9,789 nt of DNA from Ruminococcus sp. (lineage in GTDB: Bacteria; Bacillota; Clostridia; Oscillospirales; Ruminococcaceae): positions 1 to 9,789 of the forward strand of contig DMBA01000209.1 in assembly GCA_003446315.1 (NCBI GenBank). The letters are read 5' to 3'. The translations under genes were made by a program, and so were the position numbers. Below the pieces are notes generated by a model, which saw only the letters and a program-made list of their open reading frames with translations, made no database searches and was not told the origin of the DNA. Positions 6,611 to 9,789 of this stretch are shown piece after piece (the first letter of the stretch is position 1; every line of letters begins with the position of its first letter).

Positions 6611-6785
6611 TACAGTATCAGCTTGATCTGACAGACGGCGGACTGGAAGTATCAAAAGGCTTGTTTTTCCGGTATCGGAAGCATGGAAGGGCATTGCAGC
6701 TTTCGCAGAACAGGGCATCTGCACGGAGCAGATGGAATGGATCACGGAAGCAAACATACCGGAAGCCGGCAATTTTGTGATATAA
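6607..6785 (+). pseudogene. Small coupled ORF between gdpP and rplI, apparently frameshifted
   Basis: An ATG at 6607 overlaps the gdpP stop and follows a strong GGAGG (about 6597-6601), so translation surely starts here. The frame gives 57 aa ending at TGA 6778-6780. Residues 1-21 look normal ([12 protein letters not shown] onward), but from about 6669 the product becomes extremely Arg/Lys-rich with AGG and CGG codons unlike the neighbours. In the -1 frame the same DNA reads [17 protein letters not shown] then [17 protein letters not shown], with the house codon use (GAA, GCA, GGC, ATC), and ends at TAA 6783-6785. One extra base in the T run at 6664-6668 would restore a 59-aa acidic protein. 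So this is probably a small gene with a single-base deletion, a sequencing error in the homopolymer, or, less likely, a frameshifting site. I recognise no family. Confidence 0.55.
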
Positions 6786-6805
6786 CAATCAAATATATTT
6801 ATAGT
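6775..6805 (+). promoter_or_regulatory. Possible weak internal promoter before rplI
   Basis: The 41-bp gap between the small ORF and rplI is strikingly AT-rich. TTGTGA (6775-6780) and TATAGT (6800-6805) are separated by 19 bp, longer than ideal. It could be a weak secondary promoter for rplI-dnaB-tilS, or just an AT-rich translation-initiation region. Confidence 0.25.
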
Positions 6806-6826
6806 ATAGAGAAAGGAAGAAGTTAT

Positions 6827-7279
6827 ATGAAGGTCATTTTATTGCAGGATGTCAAGGGAACGGGTAAAAAAGGAGAGATCAAGAATGTCTCTGACGGCTA
6901 TGCCCGGAATTTCCTGATCGGCAAAGGACTTGCCGTAGAAGCAACGAATGCCAATATCAACAAGCTGGAAGGACAGAAGGCATCGGAGCAGCACAAAATT
7001 GATGTTGCAAAGCAGGAAGCGACTGCACAGGCAGCAAAGCTGGAAGGCAAGAAGCTGGTGATCCGTGCCAAAGCAGGACAGGGCGGCAGATTGTTCGGAG
7101 CCGTCACACCCGGCAACGTGGCAGATGAGCTGGAGAAGCAGTTCGGCTTTGCTGTTGACAAGCGGAAGCTGACCGTCAGCAGCGAGATGAAGAATGCCGG
7201 CGATTACAGCGCAGAAGCGAAGTTCTATAACGGCATTTCCGCAAAGTTTACAGTCTCTGTGGTGGCAGAAGATGCCTGA
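6827..7279 (+). CDS. rplI: 50S ribosomal protein L9 (bL9)
   Basis: bL9 binds domain V of 23S rRNA near the L1 stalk and helps keep reading frame. The 150-aa length is normal. The N-terminal rRNA-binding domain is clear: [18 protein letters not shown], then [16 protein letters not shown] (21-36). A long helical connector rich in Lys, Ala, Glu and Gln spans about 41-75, followed by the C-terminal domain with [10 protein letters not shown] (86-95). The C-terminal end ([20 protein letters not shown]) is less canonical than the His-containing form I recall. The ATG at 6827 follows AAAGGAAG with good spacing. An in-frame ATG at 6683 would add a spurious 48-residue leader that overlaps the small ORF. 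The gene follows gdpP as in B. subtilis and overlaps dnaB by 8 bp. Confidence 0.97.
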   Translation: MKVILLQDVKGTGKKGEIKNVSDGYARNFLIGKGLAVEATNANINKLEGQKASEQHKIDVAKQEATAQAAKLEGKKLVIRAKAGQGGRLFGAVTPGNVADELEKQFGFAVDKRKLTVSSEMKNAGDYSAEAKFYNGISAKFTVSVVAEDA

Positions 7280-8642
7280 CGGATTGGATTTGCAGGAAGC
7301 CTATTCGAGCCGCATGCTCCCGCACAGCGATGAAGCGGAGCAATGCGTGCTCGGTTCCATTCTGCTGGATCCGGAGACCATTTCCACCGCGCTGGAGATC
7401 ATCCGGCCGGAAGCATTTTATGTGGAGCAGCACAGGGAGCTGTTCCGGCTGATGGTCGCAATGTTCACGGGTGCGCAGTCTGAGCAGATGGATATTATCG
7501 TTGTGCTCAACGAAGCAATGAAGCAGGGCATCTTTGAAAGCACTGCCGAAGGCAAGCGGTATCTGACGAGTCTGATCGAGCTGGTACCGTCTGCGGACAA
7601 TATTGCAAGTTACTGCAAGATCCTTTCGGAGAAATACAGTGCCCGCATGCTGGCAGAAGTCGCACAGGATCTGCTGAAACAGATCAATGCAGGAACGGAG
7701 TCCGCACAGACGCTGCTGGATTCCGCAGAACAGCGGATCTATGACATCCGGCAGGGACGCGATGTGCACGGTCTGACCCCGATCATTGATGTCATGACGA
7801 ATACGCTGCGTCAGCTCAACAATCTGGCAGGCCCGGACAGAGAACAATATCTGGGTGCGAAGACCGGTTTTCCGGATCTGGATGCTGTCACAGGCGGCAT
7901 GACGAATTCCGACCTTGTGATTCTGGCAGCCCGACCGGGTATGGGCAAGACCTCGTTTGCACTGAACCTTGCCACGAATGTGACGCGGCGTTCCGGCAGA
8001 ACGGTTGCGATCTATTCGCTGGAAATGAGTATGGAGCAGCTTGCATCCCGTATGCTCTCCACAGAAGCGCTGGTCGATTCGCACAAGCTCCGGACAGGGC
8101 GGCTGGATACGAAGGAATGGGGCAGACTGGCAGCCGGTGCGGATGTGCTTGCCGGCATGAATATTTTCTTATCGGAAGCAACCGGCATCACGGTTTCGCA
8201 GATGAAAGCGCAGTTGCGGCGCGTCAAGAATCTGGGCATGGTGGTCATCGACTACCTGCAATTGATGGATGCACCGCTGAAATCGGAGAACCGTGTGCTT
8301 GTCATTTCGGATATCACCCGTAATCTGAAGCTGATGGCGAAGGAGCTGAATGTACCGGTTCTGTTATTGTCGCAGCTCAACCGTGGTGTAGAAAGCCGAA
8401 CGGATAAACGACCGATGATGTCCGACCTGCGTGAATCCGGTTCGATCGAGCAGGACGCAGATATCATCATGTTCCTTTATAATGACTATTATTACAACCG
8501 CGAAAAATCGCAGACACCGAACATGACAGAGTGCATTGTGGCGAAGAACCGTCACGGAGAGACCGGAACGATCCAACTCACATGGGATGCACAATATACG
8601 CGGTTCTCTGCGATCGAGCGCGGCGAGGCACCGCCTGCATGA
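7272..8642 (+). CDS. dnaB: Replicative DNA helicase DnaB (DnaC in B. subtilis naming)
   Basis: This hexameric 5'-3' helicase unwinds DNA at the replication fork and recruits primase. The 456 residues show the N-terminal domain (about 15-115, with [16 protein letters not shown]), a linker helix region (about 120-165), and the RecA-like C-terminal domain (about 190-450). Visible motifs: Walker A RPGMGKTS (221-228), catalytic Glu251 in SLEMS, Walker [10 protein letters not shown] (324-332), SQLNRGVE (367-374), [13 protein letters not shown] (385-397) and the arginine-finger region KNRHGETG (425-432). All look intact and no intein is present. I chose the ATG at 7272, overlapping the end of rplI, because it leaves about 15 residues before the conserved core, as in B. 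subtilis; only a weak GGTGG precedes it, so coupling to rplI is likely. The in-frame ATG at 7194 lies inside rplI and gives non-conserved sequence. Confidence 0.96.
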   Translation: MPDGLDLQEAYSSRMLPHSDEAEQCVLGSILLDPETISTALEIIRPEAFYVEQHRELFRLMVAMFTGAQSEQMDIIVVLNEAMKQGIFESTAEGKRYLTSLIELVPSADNIASYCKILSEKYSARMLAEVAQDLLKQINAGTESAQTLLDSAEQRIYDIRQGRDVHGLTPIIDVMTNTLRQLNNLAGPDREQYLGAKTGFPDLDAVTGGMTNSDLVILAARPGMGKTSFALNLATNVTRRSGRTVAIYSLEMSMEQLASRMLSTEALVDSHKLRTGRLDTKEWGRLAAGADVLAGMNIFLSEATGITVSQMKAQLRRVKNLGMVVIDYLQLMDAPLKSENRVLVISDITRNLKLMAKELNVPVLLLSQLNRGVESRTDKRPMMSDLRESGSIEQDADIIMFLYNDYYYNREKSQTPNMTECIVAKNRHGETGTIQLTWDAQYTRFSAIERGEAPPA

Positions 8643-9789
8643 GCCGGATGGAGCCGCTTGCGGCAGCCGTTCTGGAGAATCCGGCATGTCCGCACGGCGG
8701 GATCTGTACCGTTGCATTTTCCGGCGGCGCAGACAGCACGGCATTGCTGCTGATCCTGTACGAACTGCGCACACAGTTGGAGATTGATCTGCGGGCAGTT
8801 CATGTGCATCACGGCATCCGCGGGAAAGAAGCGGACAGAGATGCCGCATTTTGTGCCGTATTATGCAGGCAGCATGCGATTCCGTTTCAGCAGATCGCCG
8901 TAAATGTGCCGGCATATGCAGCGGAGAAGCGTCTTTCAGAAGAAACGGCAGCCCGGATCCTGCGATATGAAGCGCTGGAGAAAGCGGCACCGGAAGGCGT
9001 GATCGCAACGGCGCATCATGCCGGCGACAATGCCGAAACGATGCTGTTTCACTTTATCCGCGGCAGCGGGATGAAAGGTCTGCGCGGCATATTACCGCGA
9101 AACGGCAGGATCATCCGTCCGTTGTTATATGCAGAAAAATCGGAGATTCTTGCATATCTTGTAGCACGCGGGCAGACTTATGAGGAAGACAGTACAAACG
9201 CATCGGCGGCATACAGCCGAAACCGGATCCGGCAAACGCTGATCCCGCTGATGATCGAAGAAAACCCGGCATTTTTGCGGCATATGAGCCGGACAGCAGC
9301 GATGCTTGCAGCAGATGAAGCCTTGCTGACGCAGCAGGCGCTGGAAGCACAGGCAGCGTGTCTGGAACCGTGCCGGGGCGGCATGCGCGGATTGCCGGCA
9401 TATCCGAAGCCAATCCGCATGCGCATTTATATGCAGCGGCTGGAAGCATTGCCGGTGCATGTGGATCCGTCTTATGATATGCTGACAGCGATCGACGCGC
9501 TGCTGGAAGCAGAAAACGGCAAGCTGACGATCACCCGGAATGTTTACGCAGAGGCATGGCGGGGCATTCTGTATATCAGGAGCACAGCGTCGGAAACAGC
9601 AGCAGAAATCCCGCTGCAAACAGGGGAAAATCGCGTGTTTGCGGGCATGTGCTGCACAGCGGTTCTGGGAGATGCGTTATCACGGAATCATCACACAGCA
9701 GACACACGGTCTACGCTGGATTTTGATAGAATAATTGGGAAACCGTATTTTCGGCAATGGCGCGGAAGCGACCGGATCCGGCTTCCGGG
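8639..9789 (+). CDS. tilS: tRNA(Ile)-lysidine synthase TilS (3' end missing)
   Basis: TilS uses ATP and lysine to convert C34 of the CAU-anticodon tRNA-Ile to lysidine, so it reads AUA instead of AUG; it is essential. 383 complete residues are present and the frame stays open to the window end. The N-type ATP pyrophosphatase PP-loop SGGADS is at 28-33. HVHHGIRG (55-62), EETAARILRYEAL (101-113), AHHAGDNAET (125-134), RGSGMKGLRG (141-150) and the SRNRIRQTLIP stretch follow in family order. The last residues, WRGSDRIRLP (374-383), match the beginning of the TilS C-terminal domain, so perhaps 50-90 residues are missing. The ATG at 8639 overlaps the dnaB stop (ATGA); a weak GAGG lies 10 nt upstream, and an ATG at 8648 is an alternative. 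Genomes often place tilS next to hpt or ftsH; here it ends the visible operon. Confidence 0.93.
   Translation, partial: MSRMEPLAAAVLENPACPHGGICTVAFSGGADSTALLLILYELRTQLEIDLRAVHVHHGIRGKEADRDAAFCAVLCRQHAIPFQQIAVNVPAYAAEKRLSEETAARILRYEALEKAAPEGVIATAHHAGDNAETMLFHFIRGSGMKGLRGILPRNGRIIRPLLYAEKSEILAYLVARGQTYEEDSTNASAAYSRNRIRQTLIPLMIEENPAFLRHMSRTAAMLAADEALLTQQALEAQAACLEPCRGGMRGLPAYPKPIRMRIYMQRLEALPVHVDPSYDMLTAIDALLEAENGKLTITRNVYAEAWRGILYIRSTASETAAEIPLQTGENRVFAGMCCTAVLGDALSRNHHTADTRSTLDFDRIIGKPYFRQWRGSDRIRLP

Noticed and set aside
6660..6670. Programmed -1 frameshift site in the small ORF
   Set aside because: The T run does not form an X XXY YYZ heptamer in the zero frame and I see no clear downstream pseudoknot. 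A base loss or sequencing error is simpler, so recoding is kept only as a remote option in the findings.
6683..6826. N-terminal extension of rplI from an upstream ATG
   Set aside because: bL9 starts at MKVILLQDV with its own Shine-Dalgarno; the extension is a third-frame reading of the small ORF and has no bL9 counterpart.
7194..7271. N-terminal extension of dnaB from an ATG inside rplI
   Set aside because: The added residues are a shadow of the rplI C-terminus and do not resemble any DnaB.

Overview
The window looks like chromosomal DNA of a cellulosome-forming Ruminococcus or close relative (Firmicutes, Clostridia, Oscillospiraceae). The evidence is a secreted beta-mannanase with a Thr-rich linker and a C-terminal type I dockerin, the Firmicutes gene order gdpP-rplI-dnaB, GC-rich codon use (CTG, ATC, GGC, CCG with GCA/GAA), and consensus-like sigma-A promoters. 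R. champanellensis or a relative would fit, but the species is inference.

Left part (1-2235, minus strand): two separately transcribed genes for exported proteins. At the edge is the N-terminus of an unidentified secreted protein (131 down to 1) with its own extended -10 promoter. Upstream of it lies a complete GH5 (subfamily 8-like) endo-beta-1,4-mannanase with an N-terminal Trp-rich module, linker and dockerin. It is closed by a strong intrinsic terminator (230-271) and driven by a near-consensus promoter at 2207-2235.

Middle (2118-2642): a divergent intergenic region of about 525 bp with back-to-back promoters, each TTGACT with a 17-bp spacer and TATAAT or TATACT. At least three inverted repeats lie between them. 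I see no convincing gene in it.

Right part (2643-9789, plus strand): a tight housekeeping operon with no terminator visible. It runs RNase J (TTG start, long basic N-terminal extension), GdpP (c-di-AMP phosphodiesterase), a short coupled ORF that appears frameshifted, ribosomal protein bL9 (rplI), replicative helicase DnaB, and TilS (cut off by the window end). The operon joins RNA decay, second-messenger turnover, translation, replication and tRNA modification. Several genes overlap (ATGA at 6607 and 8639, 8 bp at 7272), so translation is probably coupled. The most unusual items are the broken small ORF between gdpP and rplI, the palindrome-rich divergent region, and the unassigned N-terminal module of the mannanase.
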